Assembly: GCA_964515195.1 (NCBI GenBank)
Contig: CAZETK010000002.1
Span: forward strand, 40,158 to 104,157
Source of the DNA: Ga0074139 sp964515195
Lineage (GTDB): Bacteria > Bdellovibrionota > Bdellovibrionia > Bdellovibrionales > Bdellovibrionaceae
Reading direction: 5' to 3'
DNA length: 64,000 bases
Of the stretch, positions 17,134 to 26,704 are shown piece after piece. Within the stretch, counting starts at the first letter, position 1. Every line of letters starts with the position of its first letter. Below the pieces are notes generated by a model. The model worked only from the letters and a program-made list of their open reading frames with translations, was not told the origin of the DNA and made no database searches. Position numbers and translations under genes: made by a program.

Positions 17134-18449
17134 TGCTTTTGCCTGCGGAAATCATCAAGGCCAAGCGCAACGGCCTTGCCCACTCGGAAGAAGAGATTTC
17201 CTTTCTAATCGAGAAATACACATCCGGTGAAATTCCCGATTATCAAATGGCGGCCTGGCTTATGGCCGTTTTTTTCAAATCACTAACTACAGAAGAAACC
17301 TTGGCCTTAACAAAGGCCATGCTACATTCCGGTCGCGTGATGAGCTTTCCCCGCTCTCCGGAGTTTAAGGCGGATAAGCATAGCACCGGCGGGATCGGCG
17401 ATAAGACAAGCTTGATACTAGGCCCCATCGTGGCTTCATTGGGCATCCCCGTTCCCATGATTTCAGGCCGTGGCCTTGGCCATACTGGCGGAACCTTAGA
17501 TAAACTCGAAAGCATTCCAGGCTTCAACACTCAGCTTTCCTTAGATCAGTTTGAAGAAATGATTTTTGAAAACAAGATTAGTTTTATTGGGCAAACCCTT
17601 GATATCTGTCCAGCGGATCGAAAGATCTATGCGCTTCGAGATGTGACTGCCACCGTGGAAAATCAAGCCCTGATTTGTGCTAGCATAATGTCCAAAAAAT
17701 TGGCCGAAGGCGCGGATGGTCTCGTTTTAGATGTAAAGTGGGGAAGTGGTGCCTTTATGAAGACTCTTCCTCAGGCGGAAGAGCTGGCGCACAACCTTCA
17801 ATCCATTGCCAAAGGCGCCAACCGAAAATGCACAGCTCTTATCACAGATATGAACCAACCCTTAGGCCGGTTTGCCGGCAACTCCTTAGAAGTATTCGAG
17901 TGTCTGGAAATCATGAAGGGAAATCGCCATCAAGGAGCTGATAATTACGATTTATACGAAGATACGCGGTATTTAAGCCTGACCCTGGCCGCCCATATGG
18001 TTTTACTGGCTGGTAAAGCTAAAACCTTTGAGGTTGCCTACAAAATGTGTGAGCAACAGTTGGCCTCTGGCGCCGCACTCGCGAAATTCATCGAAATGTC
18101 TAAGGCTCAAGGCGGTCGACTTGACGAACTTCCCAAGCCTCAGCACAAATTCGCAATCGTGGCCCGCCAAGCTGGATACATCCAAGCTTATGATGCGGAA
18201 AAAATTGGCCTGGCCTGTGTTGCCATGCGCGCCGGCCGACTTAAAAAAGAAGATCAAATCGAGCCCACGGCAGGAGTGGAGTTCCATAAGAAGATTGGCG
18301 ATCCTATCAAAGCAGGAGAAACTGTTTACACGCTCCATGGAGCTGATCCTAAATTATTCTCGGAAGCTGAAAAATTACTTCAAAATTCCCTGCAAATTTC
18401 CTTGCAAAAAGAAACTCGTCCCGATTTGATAGTTAAGACCCTTGAGTGA
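17133..18449 (+). CDS. deoA: pyrimidine-nucleoside (thymidine) phosphorylase
   Basis: The 438-residue protein carries the family signature SGRGLGHTGGTLDKLE and the phosphate-binding KADKHSTGGIGDK. It also has the N-terminal helical domain (AEIIKAKRNG) and a C-terminal alpha/beta domain (RAGRLKKEDQIEPTAG). It releases thymine or uracil and (deoxy)ribose-1-phosphate. Whether it is a strict thymidine phosphorylase or a broader pyrimidine-nucleoside phosphorylase cannot be fixed by eye. It starts on the last base of deoC and its stop overlaps the next gene, so deoC, deoA and the purine phosphorylase are coupled. No phosphopentomutase gene lies in this operon, though one is needed to feed DeoC. 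Confidence 0.94.
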   Translation: MLLPAEIIKAKRNGLAHSEEEISFLIEKYTSGEIPDYQMAAWLMAVFFKSLTTEETLALTKAMLHSGRVMSFPRSPEFKADKHSTGGIGDKTSLILGPIVASLGIPVPMISGRGLGHTGGTLDKLESIPGFNTQLSLDQFEEMIFENKISFIGQTLDICPADRKIYALRDVTATVENQALICASIMSKKLAEGADGLVLDVKWGSGAFMKTLPQAEELAHNLQSIAKGANRKCTALITDMNQPLGRFAGNSLEVFECLEIMKGNRHQGADNYDLYEDTRYLSLTLAAHMVLLAGKAKTFEVAYKMCEQQLASGAALAKFIEMSKAQGGRLDELPKPQHKFAIVARQAGYIQAYDAEKIGLACVAMRAGRLKKEDQIEPTAGVEFHKKIGDPIKAGETVYTLHGADPKLFSEAEKLLQNSLQISLQKETRPDLIVKTLE

Positions 18450-19270
18450 GTATGTTGTTAGAAAAATTAACCGAAACCGTCAGCTACATCCGATCCAAAT
18501 CTTCGATTAAGCCGAAGGTGGGTATTATTTTGGGCTCGGGACTTGGAGCTTTTGTTCAACATATTAAGGTCGAAGCTAAGATCCCTTTTCATGAAATTCC
18601 CCACTTTTTTCCCACTTCAGTTGAGGGTCATTCTGGCAATCTGATTCTGGGCTCCATTGGAAAACACTCCATAGTGGTTCTTCAGGGCCGTCTTCACTAC
18701 TATGAAGGCCATTCGATGGATACGGTGGTCTTTCCAACTCGCACAATGGCCTTATTAGGAATCGAGAATCTAATTCTGACGAACTCAGCCGGTGGATTTG
18801 GGGACACCATGCAAGCCGGGGACTTCATGATTATAGAAGACCATATTAACCTGATGGGGATAAACCCCTTGATGGGGCCCAATCTTCCAAAACGTGGGCC
18901 ACTCTTCCCCGCTATGACAGCGGCCTATGACAAAAAGTTTGTTGAGTTGATGGAGCGAACCTTTAACGAAATGAATTTACGTTACCATAAAGGGGTCTAC
19001 TGCGGCGTCACGGGCCCCACCTATGAGACTCCCGCTGAAATTCGATACTTAAAAGTGATTGGTGGAAAGGCCGTGGGAATGAGCACGGTTCCTGAAGCCA
19101 TTGCTGCTAATCACTTAGGGTTACGAGTGGCTGCTTTGAGTTGTATTACAAACCTCGCCGCCGGAATGTCCCGCCACAAACTTTCTCATGATGAGGTGAC
19201 GGAGACGGCAAAAAAAGTGGAATTGAAGTTTGTAAATTTCCTTCAGAATTTTCTAGAAAAGATAGATTAA
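18446..19270 (+). CDS. punA: purine-nucleoside phosphorylase, trimeric PNP family
   Basis: The 274-residue protein belongs to the trimeric (PNP/MTAP) family: phosphate loop ILGSGLG, GHSGNL, the QGRLHYYEGHS signature, a TNSAGG loop, the base-binding Glu in GPTYETPAEIR and Asn in CITNLAAGMS. It converts purine nucleosides and phosphate to the base and (deoxy)ribose-1-phosphate. Two starts are possible: GTG at 18446, which overlaps the deoA stop as GTGA, or ATG at 18452 two codons later. The GTG is annotated because the overlap matches the coupling seen along the operon. It is the last gene of the pilT-deoC-deoA-punA series. Confidence 0.94.
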   Translation: MSMLLEKLTETVSYIRSKSSIKPKVGIILGSGLGAFVQHIKVEAKIPFHEIPHFFPTSVEGHSGNLILGSIGKHSIVVLQGRLHYYEGHSMDTVVFPTRTMALLGIENLILTNSAGGFGDTMQAGDFMIIEDHINLMGINPLMGPNLPKRGPLFPAMTAAYDKKFVELMERTFNEMNLRYHKGVYCGVTGPTYETPAEIRYLKVIGGKAVGMSTVPEAIAANHLGLRVAALSCITNLAAGMSRHKLSHDEVTETAKKVELKFVNFLQNFLEKID

Positions 19271-19443
19271 CTCTGAATCCAGCAGACACGTTAGTCCCGT
19301 ACTCAGACCAACAGGCCGCCGAAGATTAAGTGACACAAACTTAGTCATACCCTGAAATTTAGTTAAAAAATTCTTCTTATGTTGGCTCTAAATGGCGCTT
19401 TGGTTAGGCATGTCTCTTGCTCCCTATTGTTCGGGGACAAAAA

Positions 19444-19920
19444 ATGGAAACCAGCGCCTTTCTAAAAAGAACAATTTTTACGCTCACGACAGGTTCAATA
19501 CTCTGTTATCTGATCTCTTTCCATTCAGTGGGACAAACGAGGGTTCCCGATAAGACTCAGATGAAATGCCGAACAGAGCTTCTGCAGATCCGATCAGGTC
19601 GTCCGGTCGCTCTTAGATATCAGGATGAAGTCACCGCAGAAAAGCTGGGTCGGCTGACGCCCATGGAGCAGAATCTCGTCCGTGAATATATCAAAAAGAC
19701 GGGTCATCAATTGATTCAGGATGGAATTGAAAATCCATTCTTCCTCACGACCTATCGTATGGAAAGCCCTACTCGGAAATTACTAGGATATAAAGTCGTC
19801 GTCGATACGATACTAAACGATGATGACATCATGACTTATTATCTTACTCAAAAGAAACAGACCTTGTTTTGGTACTTGGAGATGAATCCTCCGGAACAAA
19901 GTTGGAGCTGCGAGATCTAA
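19444..19920 (+). CDS. small exported protein of unknown function
   Basis: I do not recognise this 158-residue protein. From the ATG at 19444, which has GGGGAC eight bases upstream, it begins with a basic stretch and a hydrophobic segment (about residues 10-28), consistent with a signal peptide or anchor. The rest is polar and contains two Cys residues, one near the start of the mature part and one in the last residues (SWSCEI), which could form a disulphide bond in the periplasm. It has no lipobox. Two TTAGTC hexamers lie in the 173-base region upstream (19291 and 19341). It stands alone between the salvage operon and a 519-base gene-free stretch. Confidence 0.6.
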   Translation: METSAFLKRTIFTLTTGSILCYLISFHSVGQTRVPDKTQMKCRTELLQIRSGRPVALRYQDEVTAEKLGRLTPMEQNLVREYIKKTGHQLIQDGIENPFFLTTYRMESPTRKLLGYKVVVDTILNDDDIMTYYLTQKKQTLFWYLEMNPPEQSWSCEI

Positions 19921-20439
19921 GAGTCTCCTGCCGTTCCCGCGCGCAAGTGGTGTTTCATATTTAGCGGGAAGTTCTATTTTTCCGAGTTGACTGCCCTCCA
20001 CTTGAGTTGTTTTGACGACCCCAGATCTCTTCGATTGTGGCAAGGAAAGTTCGCTCGCCCTTAATGGTTGGCCTTCCATGAGCGCCGTAGCCAACCCATC
20101 ATGCTTTCGCTATTATTTTTGGAAAACCAGGCCGAACTCACTTCGCGCCCATTCACTTGACATTCAAATATAGTCCGGTCCTCTTGGCTAGAGACCAAAG
20201 GAGAACTTCCTGACATCGATTGACAATGTTGTTTGTAGGCTCGTTGAGTCCATATCCGGACCTTTGTCTCAGAGAAGGTTGAAATCGGAAACGAACTATC
20301 AAGAGTCTAGTTCTCCTCCTCTCACCGACAATAGTCTAGATTTGCTCAAGCTTGTCTCAATTTGCTCCGAAATGTAACCCAAGGATCTCTTTACCCGGTC
20401 TTTGATTTAGGGAAACGGATTTTCCCGCCAGGAGTGAAC
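19921..20439 (+). other. 519-base gene-free region upstream of the subtilase gene
   Basis: I see no convincing gene here. Two TTGACA hexamers (20157 and 20220) lack good -10 partners at 16-18 bases. Two copies of AGTCTAG (20304-20310 and 20333-20339) lie 29 bases apart and about 100-135 bases before the subtilase start, so they may be part of its control region. A minus-strand open frame across 19813-20094 overlaps the upstream gene and has no recognisable features. Confidence 0.4.
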
Positions 20440-21684
20440 ATGGATGTTCAGAAGTTCGTTGTTACTGTTTTACTATCAAGTTTTCTTGGGGCTTGTTCTT
20501 CCCCTAAATCAAAAACTGATGAGATTACATCCAGCTTTGATTCTGCCAAGTGCAGAACCTCCCACGCACTAGAAACCGAGTTTATCGTTCATTGGGAAGA
20601 CGGACGATTCTCAGTAGAAACCGCTGACAATCCTGAGAGTTTTCGTGAAAAGTTTGTCCGGCCCCGTGAAGCCGATATCCGCTCTGTTCAAATTAACCAA
20701 AAGGTTTTTCAGCTGGGTGTAAGGTCTCACCAATCAGTTTCTCCAAAGGAGTTTAGTTTTCCCGGTGATCAGTGGGGCCAGCAGCGTATTGAGGCCGCAC
20801 AACTTTGGGCGCAAGGTTTTCGTGGGCAAGGTATCAAAGTGGGCATAATAGACTCTCAAGTAGACGTAAGCCATTCACAACTACGGCAACGGGTGGCCGT
20901 TAACTCTGGTGAAATTCCGGGTAATAACGTGGATGATGATAATAACGGAGTGGTGGATGATTATTGGGGGGCTGAGTTTTTCTCTCCTGGGGCTCGCGCG
21001 GGCGCCAATGAACATGGAACTCATGTTGCGGGTATAGTTGCAGCTGATGGGCTTAATGGGCCGATGACAGGCGTCGCCCCGGAGGCTCAGATTATCCCTT
21101 CAGCTTTTTTGGATAATTCCGGTAGCGGCACCCTGGGAGACGCCATTTTGGCTATGCAGTATGCTATAAGCCGTGGCGCCCACATTCTCAATGCCAGTTG
21201 GGGCGGCGCCGGTTGCTCAGATTCTTTGGCTAAGGCTTTCTCGGAGTTCAGTCAGAGGGGCGTACTTCTTGTTGTCGCCGCTGGTAATTACGGGGTGGAT
21301 ATTGATTATACCCCCTTCTATCCTGCGGCCTTCGCGCTACCCACACAAATTACAGTGGGCGCCAGTAACTATTCAGATGTGATGCCGACATGGTCTAACA
21401 ATGGCTTTAAACTAGTTCAGCTGACAGCGCCCGGAGAAAGTATTCTTAGCACGGGACTTCATAATTCCTACCTGACCATGGATGGCACCAGCATGGCCGC
21501 CCCTTTTGTCGCGGGAGCCGCTGCGGCCCTTTGGAGCGCCCATCCTTCCGCGAGTGCGACTCAAATTAAACAGGCCATTCTTCGAGGAGTGGATGTCGTC
21601 ACCGGCAAACAATCAAAGACCTTGACTCAAGGCCGACTTAACCTCGTCAAATCTCTTGCAGAGCTACGGCGCGTAGCGCAGTAA
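20440..21684 (+). CDS. lipoprotein subtilisin-like serine protease (S8 family)
   Basis: From the ATG at 20440, with AGGAG eight bases upstream, the product is 414 residues. It has a lipoprotein signal peptide with lipobox LGAC (Cys19), a pro-region (about 20-105) resembling the inhibitor I9 type, and a catalytic domain with the full triad: Asp138 (IIDSQVD), His192 (HGTHVAGI) and Ser351 (GTSMAAP), plus the oxyanion Asn283 (AAGN). An Asp/Asn-rich loop (VDDDNNGVVDD, about 164-174) looks like a calcium site. It should be an active endopeptidase tethered to a membrane. Bdellovibrio-type predators carry many such proteases, so a role in digesting prey is plausible but inferred. An upstream in-frame start at 20362 would bury the signal peptide. 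Confidence 0.93.
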   Translation: MDVQKFVVTVLLSSFLGACSSPKSKTDEITSSFDSAKCRTSHALETEFIVHWEDGRFSVETADNPESFREKFVRPREADIRSVQINQKVFQLGVRSHQSVSPKEFSFPGDQWGQQRIEAAQLWAQGFRGQGIKVGIIDSQVDVSHSQLRQRVAVNSGEIPGNNVDDDNNGVVDDYWGAEFFSPGARAGANEHGTHVAGIVAADGLNGPMTGVAPEAQIIPSAFLDNSGSGTLGDAILAMQYAISRGAHILNASWGGAGCSDSLAKAFSEFSQRGVLLVVAAGNYGVDIDYTPFYPAAFALPTQITVGASNYSDVMPTWSNNGFKLVQLTAPGESILSTGLHNSYLTMDGTSMAAPFVAGAAAALWSAHPSASATQIKQAILRGVDVVTGKQSKTLTQGRLNLVKSLAELRRVAQ

Positions 21685-21756
21685 TTCCCTTCGATTATGC
21701 GCCGCCTCATGTGCTAGCTTTCCTCTTTGTGTTCGAATTTCTCGAAGAGGACAAGT

Positions 21757-23046
21757 ATGCGAATTTATATTGAGGATCTGAAGAATCATGTCGGCGAAAA
21801 AGTAGAGCTCAAAGGTTGGGCTTACCAATCGCGGTCGTCGGGCAAAGTCAAATTTCTTGAACTGCGCGACGGAACAGGAATTGTCTCCTGCGTTTTCTTC
21901 AAGGGTGAGTGTGCCGAGGAAGCCCTACAAAACTTTGATCAAATCACACAAGAGACGTCTTTGAAGTTAACAGGGACTGTCCGCAAACACCCTAAACATG
22001 AAAATGTGTTTGAAATTGGCGCCATGGATTTCGAAATCGTCGGGAAGAGTGAAAACTATCCCATTTCGCCCAAAGATCATGGCACCGACTTTCTTATGGA
22101 AAACCGCCATCTTTGGATTCGCTCTAAAAGACAGCATGCCGTTCTAAGGGTCCGCCATGAGATCATTATGGCCATCCGGGATTTTTTTGATGGCCGCGGC
22201 TTCACGCTTACAGACGCCCCTATTTTCACCCCCAGTGCCTGTGAAGGAACAACGAACCTCTTTGAAACCAAATACTTTGACGAGAAAATGTATTTGTCAC
22301 AATCGGGCCAGTTGTACATGGAGGCCACCAGCAAGGCTCTTGGTAAAGTCTATTGTTTCGGCCCCACCTTTCGGGCTGAAAAATCTAAAACACGCCGTCA
22401 CCTCATTGAATTCTGGATGGTTGAGCCTGAAGTGGCTTTCAACGACATGTATGACAACATGGAACTCGCAGAGCAGTTTGTAGAATACATTGTGCAACGA
22501 GTGCTTAAAAATCGGCCCGAAGAAATGCGCGCACTAGAGCGAGACATTAGCAAACTTCAATCTGTGGTGGCACCTTTCCCCCGTTTGCACTATCGTGAAG
22601 CCGCAGAAATAATTTTAAAAGAAAATCCAAACTTTGTTATGGGTGATGACTTCGGGGCGCCCGATGAAACTATTATTTCATCGAAGTTCGACAGGCCGGT
22701 TTTTGTTCACCATTATCCAGCCGCCATCAAAGCTTTTTATATGAAGGAGGACCCTAAGGAGCCGGGGTACGCAATGGGTTGCGACCTGTTGGCCACGGAA
22801 GGGTACGGAGAAATTATCGGTGGCGGCCAACGTGAAGAAAGTGTTGAAAAGCTGATTAATCGGATTAAAGAACACAACTTGGATCAAAAAGATTTTGAAT
22901 GGTATTTAGATCTGCGCCGCTATGGCGGGGTCCCCAGTTCGGGATTTGGGTTAGGTCTCGAGAGGGCGGTGGCGTGGATCTGCGGCTTGCCGCACGTGCG
23001 TGAAACCATACCTTTCCCTCGTTTGTACGGACGAGCTTACCCTTAA
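21757..23046 (+). CDS. asnS: asparaginyl-tRNA synthetase
   Basis: The 429-residue class IIb synthetase has an N-terminal OB-fold anticodon domain (VELKGWAYQSRSSGKVKFLELRDGTG), motif 2 (FGPTFRAEKSKTRRHLIEFWMVEPE) and motif 3 (GFGLGLERAVAWICG), ending in RLYGRAYP, the typical AsnRS terminus. It charges tRNA-Asn directly. AspRS would carry a GAD insertion domain and is longer, so AsnRS is preferred. The start at 21757 is preceded by AGAGG at good distance; an in-frame TTG at 21727 is less likely. No tRNA genes are nearby. It lies 30 bases before the carboxylase genes but seems functionally unrelated to them. Confidence 0.95.
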   Translation: MRIYIEDLKNHVGEKVELKGWAYQSRSSGKVKFLELRDGTGIVSCVFFKGECAEEALQNFDQITQETSLKLTGTVRKHPKHENVFEIGAMDFEIVGKSENYPISPKDHGTDFLMENRHLWIRSKRQHAVLRVRHEIIMAIRDFFDGRGFTLTDAPIFTPSACEGTTNLFETKYFDEKMYLSQSGQLYMEATSKALGKVYCFGPTFRAEKSKTRRHLIEFWMVEPEVAFNDMYDNMELAEQFVEYIVQRVLKNRPEEMRALERDISKLQSVVAPFPRLHYREAAEIILKENPNFVMGDDFGAPDETIISSKFDRPVFVHHYPAAIKAFYMKEDPKEPGYAMGCDLLATEGYGEIIGGGQREESVEKLINRIKEHNLDQKDFEWYLDLRRYGGVPSSGFGLGLERAVAWICGLPHVRETIPFPRLYGRAYP

Positions 23047-23075
23047 TTTTTATATAGAAAATAGGAGTTATTTAC

Positions 23076-24635
23076 ATGATGACGGAGAAAATGCGCTCTC
23101 TACTTCACGACCTTGAAAAGCGAAATCAACAAGCTGTTAATGGCGGAGGTAGTGATCGCATAGCCAAGCATAAAAAGGGTAATCGTCTAACCGCACGCGA
23201 AAGACTGGATATCCTTTTAGATCCGGGAAGCTTTGTGGAAACCGATCGTTTGGTGACCCATCGGTGCACGAACTACGGAATGGACAAAGTGAAGATTCCA
23301 GGCGACGGTGTGATAACAGGTTATGGCCGCGTTAATGGTAAACTTGTTTATGTGTCAAGCCAGGACTTCACAGTGTCGGGCGGGTCTATGAGCCGGACAC
23401 AAGCTAACAAGATCTGCAAAGTCATGGACTTGGCTATGAAAAACGGCGCCCCCTTTATTTCATTGAACGACTCTGGTGGCGCCAGAATTCAGGAGGGCAT
23501 TGAGTCTTTAGGCGGCTATGCCGATATCTTCACGCGAAATACCATGGCCTCTGGAGTTATACCGCAAATCACAGCCATTATGGGTCCCTGCGCGGGGGGA
23601 GCAGTTTACTCTCCTTCCATTACTGATTTTATTTTCATGGTGAAAAACTCCAGCTATATGTTTGTGACGGGACCGGAGGTCATAAAAGCCGTTACACACG
23701 AAGATGTGACAAAAGAAGATTTGGGGGGCGCAACCGCCCATTCTCAAAAGTCAGGGGTGGCGCATTTCGCGACAGAGGATGATAAACACTGTTTGCTTTT
23801 AATTCGTGAACTCTTAAGCTTTTTACCGGCTAACAACCTGGATGACCCACCAGCTCTTCCTACCAATGACCGCCCTGACCGCATTGTTGAATCCTTGAAC
23901 TCTTTGATACCGGATAGCCCCAAAAAACCTTACGATATGCTTCAAGTGATTACTGAATGTGTGGACGAGGGATACTTTTTAGAAGTCCATAAACATTACG
24001 CACAGAATGTTATCGTTGGTTTCACACGGTTTAACGGCCGCCCCGCTGGCGTTGTGGCCAATCAACCCCAAGTTTTGGCCGGCTGTTTGAACATTGAAGC
24101 GTCTCGTAAGGCCGCCCGCTTTATCCGATTCTGTGATGCGTTTAATATTCCCATCGTGAGTTTTGTCGACGTTCCAGGATTCTTACCGGGTAAAGATCAA
24201 GAGTGGAATGGTATTATCACTCATGGTGCAAAACTTCTTTACGCCTACGCCGAAGCTTCTGTGCCTAAGGTGACCATCATCACTCGTAAAGCTTACGGTG
24301 GCGCTTATATTGTTATGGGTTCTAAACTTTTACGTTCGGACGTAAATCTCGCTTACCCATCGGCTGAAATTGCGGTGATGGGCGCGGAGGGCGCCGTCAA
24401 CGTCATCTTCCGCGAACAAATTGCGAAGGCCGAAGACCCAGCCGCCAAGCGTGCCGAACTTATTGCGGAATATGAAAGCCGTTTCAGCAATCCCTATGTT
24501 TCTGCCGAGCTTGGTTATACGGATGAGGTCATCGAGCCGGCTTTAACTAGAAAGCGAATTATCGACTCTTTGGAGATGTTGCGACACAAGCGTGATCTGA
24601 CTCCTCCCAAGAAGCATGGAAATATTCCTCTGTAA
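23076..24635 (+). CDS. pccB: propionyl-CoA carboxylase beta (carboxyltransferase) subunit
   Basis: The 519-residue protein has the two crotonase-like halves of acyl-CoA carboxyltransferases. The segments SGGARIQEG, GPCAGGAVYSPSITDFIFMV and TGPEVIKAVTHEDVT closely follow propionyl-CoA carboxylase beta subunits, as does the C-terminal KAYGGAYIVMGSK. It moves the carboxyl group from carboxybiotin to propionyl-CoA, giving methylmalonyl-CoA. The biotin carboxylase and biotin carrier genes follow at once on the same strand. The same fold serves methylmalonyl-CoA decarboxylase and other acyl-CoA carboxylases, but the adjacent biotin carboxylase argues for a carboxylase. Propionyl-CoA would arise from breakdown of odd-chain fatty acids, Val, Ile and Met. 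Confidence 0.9.
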   Translation: MMTEKMRSLLHDLEKRNQQAVNGGGSDRIAKHKKGNRLTARERLDILLDPGSFVETDRLVTHRCTNYGMDKVKIPGDGVITGYGRVNGKLVYVSSQDFTVSGGSMSRTQANKICKVMDLAMKNGAPFISLNDSGGARIQEGIESLGGYADIFTRNTMASGVIPQITAIMGPCAGGAVYSPSITDFIFMVKNSSYMFVTGPEVIKAVTHEDVTKEDLGGATAHSQKSGVAHFATEDDKHCLLLIRELLSFLPANNLDDPPALPTNDRPDRIVESLNSLIPDSPKKPYDMLQVITECVDEGYFLEVHKHYAQNVIVGFTRFNGRPAGVVANQPQVLAGCLNIEASRKAARFIRFCDAFNIPIVSFVDVPGFLPGKDQEWNGIITHGAKLLYAYAEASVPKVTIITRKAYGGAYIVMGSKLLRSDVNLAYPSAEIAVMGAEGAVNVIFREQIAKAEDPAAKRAELIAEYESRFSNPYVSAELGYTDEVIEPALTRKRIIDSLEMLRHKRDLTPPKKHGNIPL

Positions 24636-24646
24636 TAGGCGGTTCT

Positions 24647-26152
24647 ATGAAGATACCTTTTAAAAAAATTTTGATAGCTAACCGGGGCGAAATCGCGATT
24701 CGAATCACACGGGCGTGCCGCGAGCTTGATATCTCATCAGTTGCGATCTTCAGTGATGCTGACCGCGACAGCCTCCATGTGTTTCTAGCAGACCAGGCCT
24801 TCAATGTGGGACCGGCGCCCTCAAAAGAGTCCTATCTCAATATAGATAAGATTCTCTCTGTCGCGATAGAGGCAGGCGTTGATGCCATTCACCCTGGCTA
24901 CGGCTTTCTTTCTGAAAATACTCATTTTGCCCGAGCTTGCGCCAAGGCGGGTATCGTTTTTATCGGCCCCACACCCGAGAATATCGAAGCCATGGGTGAT
25001 AAGCTTTCTGCTAAGGCCCTGATGAAAAAAGCTAACGTCCCCACTGTGCCCGGAAGCGACGGTGGCGTTGAAACGTGGGAAGACGCTCAAGTTATAGCTT
25101 CTAAAATAGGTTATCCGATTATTATCAAGGCCTCTGCGGGAGGCGGCGGCAAAGGAATGCGCGTCGTAAAAGGAGAAGACGAGCTAGAAAGTGCGTTTCG
25201 CGCCTGCCGCTCGGAAGGTCAGAACTATTTTGCTGACCCGACCGTTTACATTGAAAAGTTCATTACGGACCCTAAGCATATCGAGATTCAGGTTTTTGGT
25301 GATACCCATGGAAATGTTGTCCACCTGTACGACCGTGAGTGCTCAGTTCAACGTCGTCATCAAAAAATTATTGAAGAGGCCCCAAGCCCGTCCGTTCCGC
25401 CTGAAGTTCGAAAAAGAATGGGTGAGGCGGCCGTACGGGCCGCTAAGCAAATTAATTATGTTGGCGCTGGCACCATCGAGTTTATTTTTGATAATAAAAC
25501 AAAAGATTTTTATTTTATGGAAATGAACACCCGCCTTCAGGTTGAGCACCCGGTTACTGAGCAGACAACTGGATATGACCTTGTTCGTGAGCAGATTTCA
25601 GTAGCGGCAGGTAACCCCCTTAGCTTCAAACAAGAGGATATTAAGCAAAAAGGTTATGCAATTGAATGTCGCATTTGCGCTGAGGATCCGATTACCTATA
25701 AACCTCATCCTGGTGTGATTGGGGCGTGTCGACACCCTCAAGGCCCCTTTCTGCGCGTCGATTCCTACGCCTATCCCGGATACGAAGTTCCGATTTACTA
25801 TGATCCCATGATTGCCAAGGTGATCACCTGGGGCGAAACCCGAGATGAGGCTATTGATCGCATGCAACGGGCCTTAACAGAATTTGTGATTACCGGGATC
25901 AAAACTAATATTGTGTTGCATAAAACCATATTGGACCATCCAACATTCCGAAACGGAAGTTATACAACCCAGTTTATCGAAAAGAATTTTGAAGTTATTG
26001 AGCCCCAACTATTTCGTTCTATCGAAGACCCAATGTTTTTAATAGCTGCGGCTATTCAGGCTTATAGCGATCGCAAATCGCGAGATGTCCGCCAGCTTAA
26101 CCTTGTCAGTCACTGGAAGCGTGTTGGTCGGAAATTGTCTCTAAGAACCTAA
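24647..26152 (+). CDS. pccA: biotin carboxylase subunit of an acyl-CoA carboxylase
   Basis: This 501-residue ATP-grasp protein starts with KILIANRGEIAIRI and has the biotin carboxylase signatures AIHPGYGFLSEN, KASAGGGGKGMR, EKFITDPKHIEIQ, DRECSVQRRHQKIIEEAPSP and the catalytic EMNTRLQVEHPVTE. It carboxylates biotin using bicarbonate and ATP. It ends without a fused biotinyl domain, which is encoded separately by the next gene, so this is a split alpha subunit rather than a full PccA. A generic AccC serving both acetyl- and propionyl-CoA carboxylases would look the same; the neighbours favour the propionyl-CoA enzyme. Confidence 0.88.
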   Translation: MKIPFKKILIANRGEIAIRITRACRELDISSVAIFSDADRDSLHVFLADQAFNVGPAPSKESYLNIDKILSVAIEAGVDAIHPGYGFLSENTHFARACAKAGIVFIGPTPENIEAMGDKLSAKALMKKANVPTVPGSDGGVETWEDAQVIASKIGYPIIIKASAGGGGKGMRVVKGEDELESAFRACRSEGQNYFADPTVYIEKFITDPKHIEIQVFGDTHGNVVHLYDRECSVQRRHQKIIEEAPSPSVPPEVRKRMGEAAVRAAKQINYVGAGTIEFIFDNKTKDFYFMEMNTRLQVEHPVTEQTTGYDLVREQISVAAGNPLSFKQEDIKQKGYAIECRICAEDPITYKPHPGVIGACRHPQGPFLRVDSYAYPGYEVPIYYDPMIAKVITWGETRDEAIDRMQRALTEFVITGIKTNIVLHKTILDHPTFRNGSYTTQFIEKNFEVIEPQLFRSIEDPMFLIAAAIQAYSDRKSRDVRQLNLVSHWKRVGRKLSLRT

Positions 26153-26179
26153 TCTCTTAGGCAAAAAAGGAACTATGCC

Positions 26180-26704
26180 ATGTATTTTGAAGCAGAAATG
26201 AACGATAAAAAATTCAAGATCGACGTAATTGAGGCCCGCCACGCTTGGAAAATTTCAATTCAAGAAGACGAAAAAGACTGGGTCCATTACGAGATTTCCA
26301 AAAATGATTATAAAAAGGCCGAACAATACACGAGCTTTCTTTTTAAAGGCAGCTCGTACCTCATAGACGTTATTGGAAAAGATACAGAGTACACGGTCTT
26401 CACTCGAAACTCCTTTCGTGCCATAAAAATATACAACGATGAGATGATCCTCCACGAGTCTCTGAAAAAGGGCGGAAGCTTTGGTGGGGATTCAGATTTA
26501 CGAGCCGGCATGCCCGGAAAAGTTATCGAAATTTTTGTTAAGCCTGGTGACGCCGTCAAAGCCAACAAGCCTCTCTTGATTATGGAGGCTATGAAAATGG
26601 AAAACGAAATGCGCGCAAGCCGTGATCTAAAAATTAAAGAGGTTAAGGTTAACCAAGGCGACTCTGTCGAATCCGGTGCGGTATTAATTACTTTTGAATC
26701 GTAG
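26180..26704 (+). CDS. biotin carboxyl carrier protein of the acyl-CoA carboxylase
   Basis: The C-terminal 75 residues are a biotinyl/lipoyl domain with the biotin attachment motif EAMKMEN (biotin on the Lys) and the hammerhead pattern LRAGMPGKVIEIFVKPGD. The first hundred residues are beta-rich and resemble the BT (biotin transfer/bridging) domain that in fused PccA links the carboxylase to the beta subunit. At 174 residues it completes a three-gene acyl-CoA carboxylase with the two genes upstream. Its stop codon abuts that of the convergent tatC with no base between them, so the transcripts must overlap. Confidence 0.9.
   Translation: MYFEAEMNDKKFKIDVIEARHAWKISIQEDEKDWVHYEISKNDYKKAEQYTSFLFKGSSYLIDVIGKDTEYTVFTRNSFRAIKIYNDEMILHESLKKGGSFGGDSDLRAGMPGKVIEIFVKPGDAVKANKPLLIMEAMKMENEMRASRDLKIKEVKVNQGDSVESGAVLITFES

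Noticed and set aside
19813..20094. Minus-strand open frame of 93 codons
   Set aside because: It overlaps the 3' end of a better-supported plus-strand gene, has no family features, signal peptide or ribosome binding site, and is probably chance.
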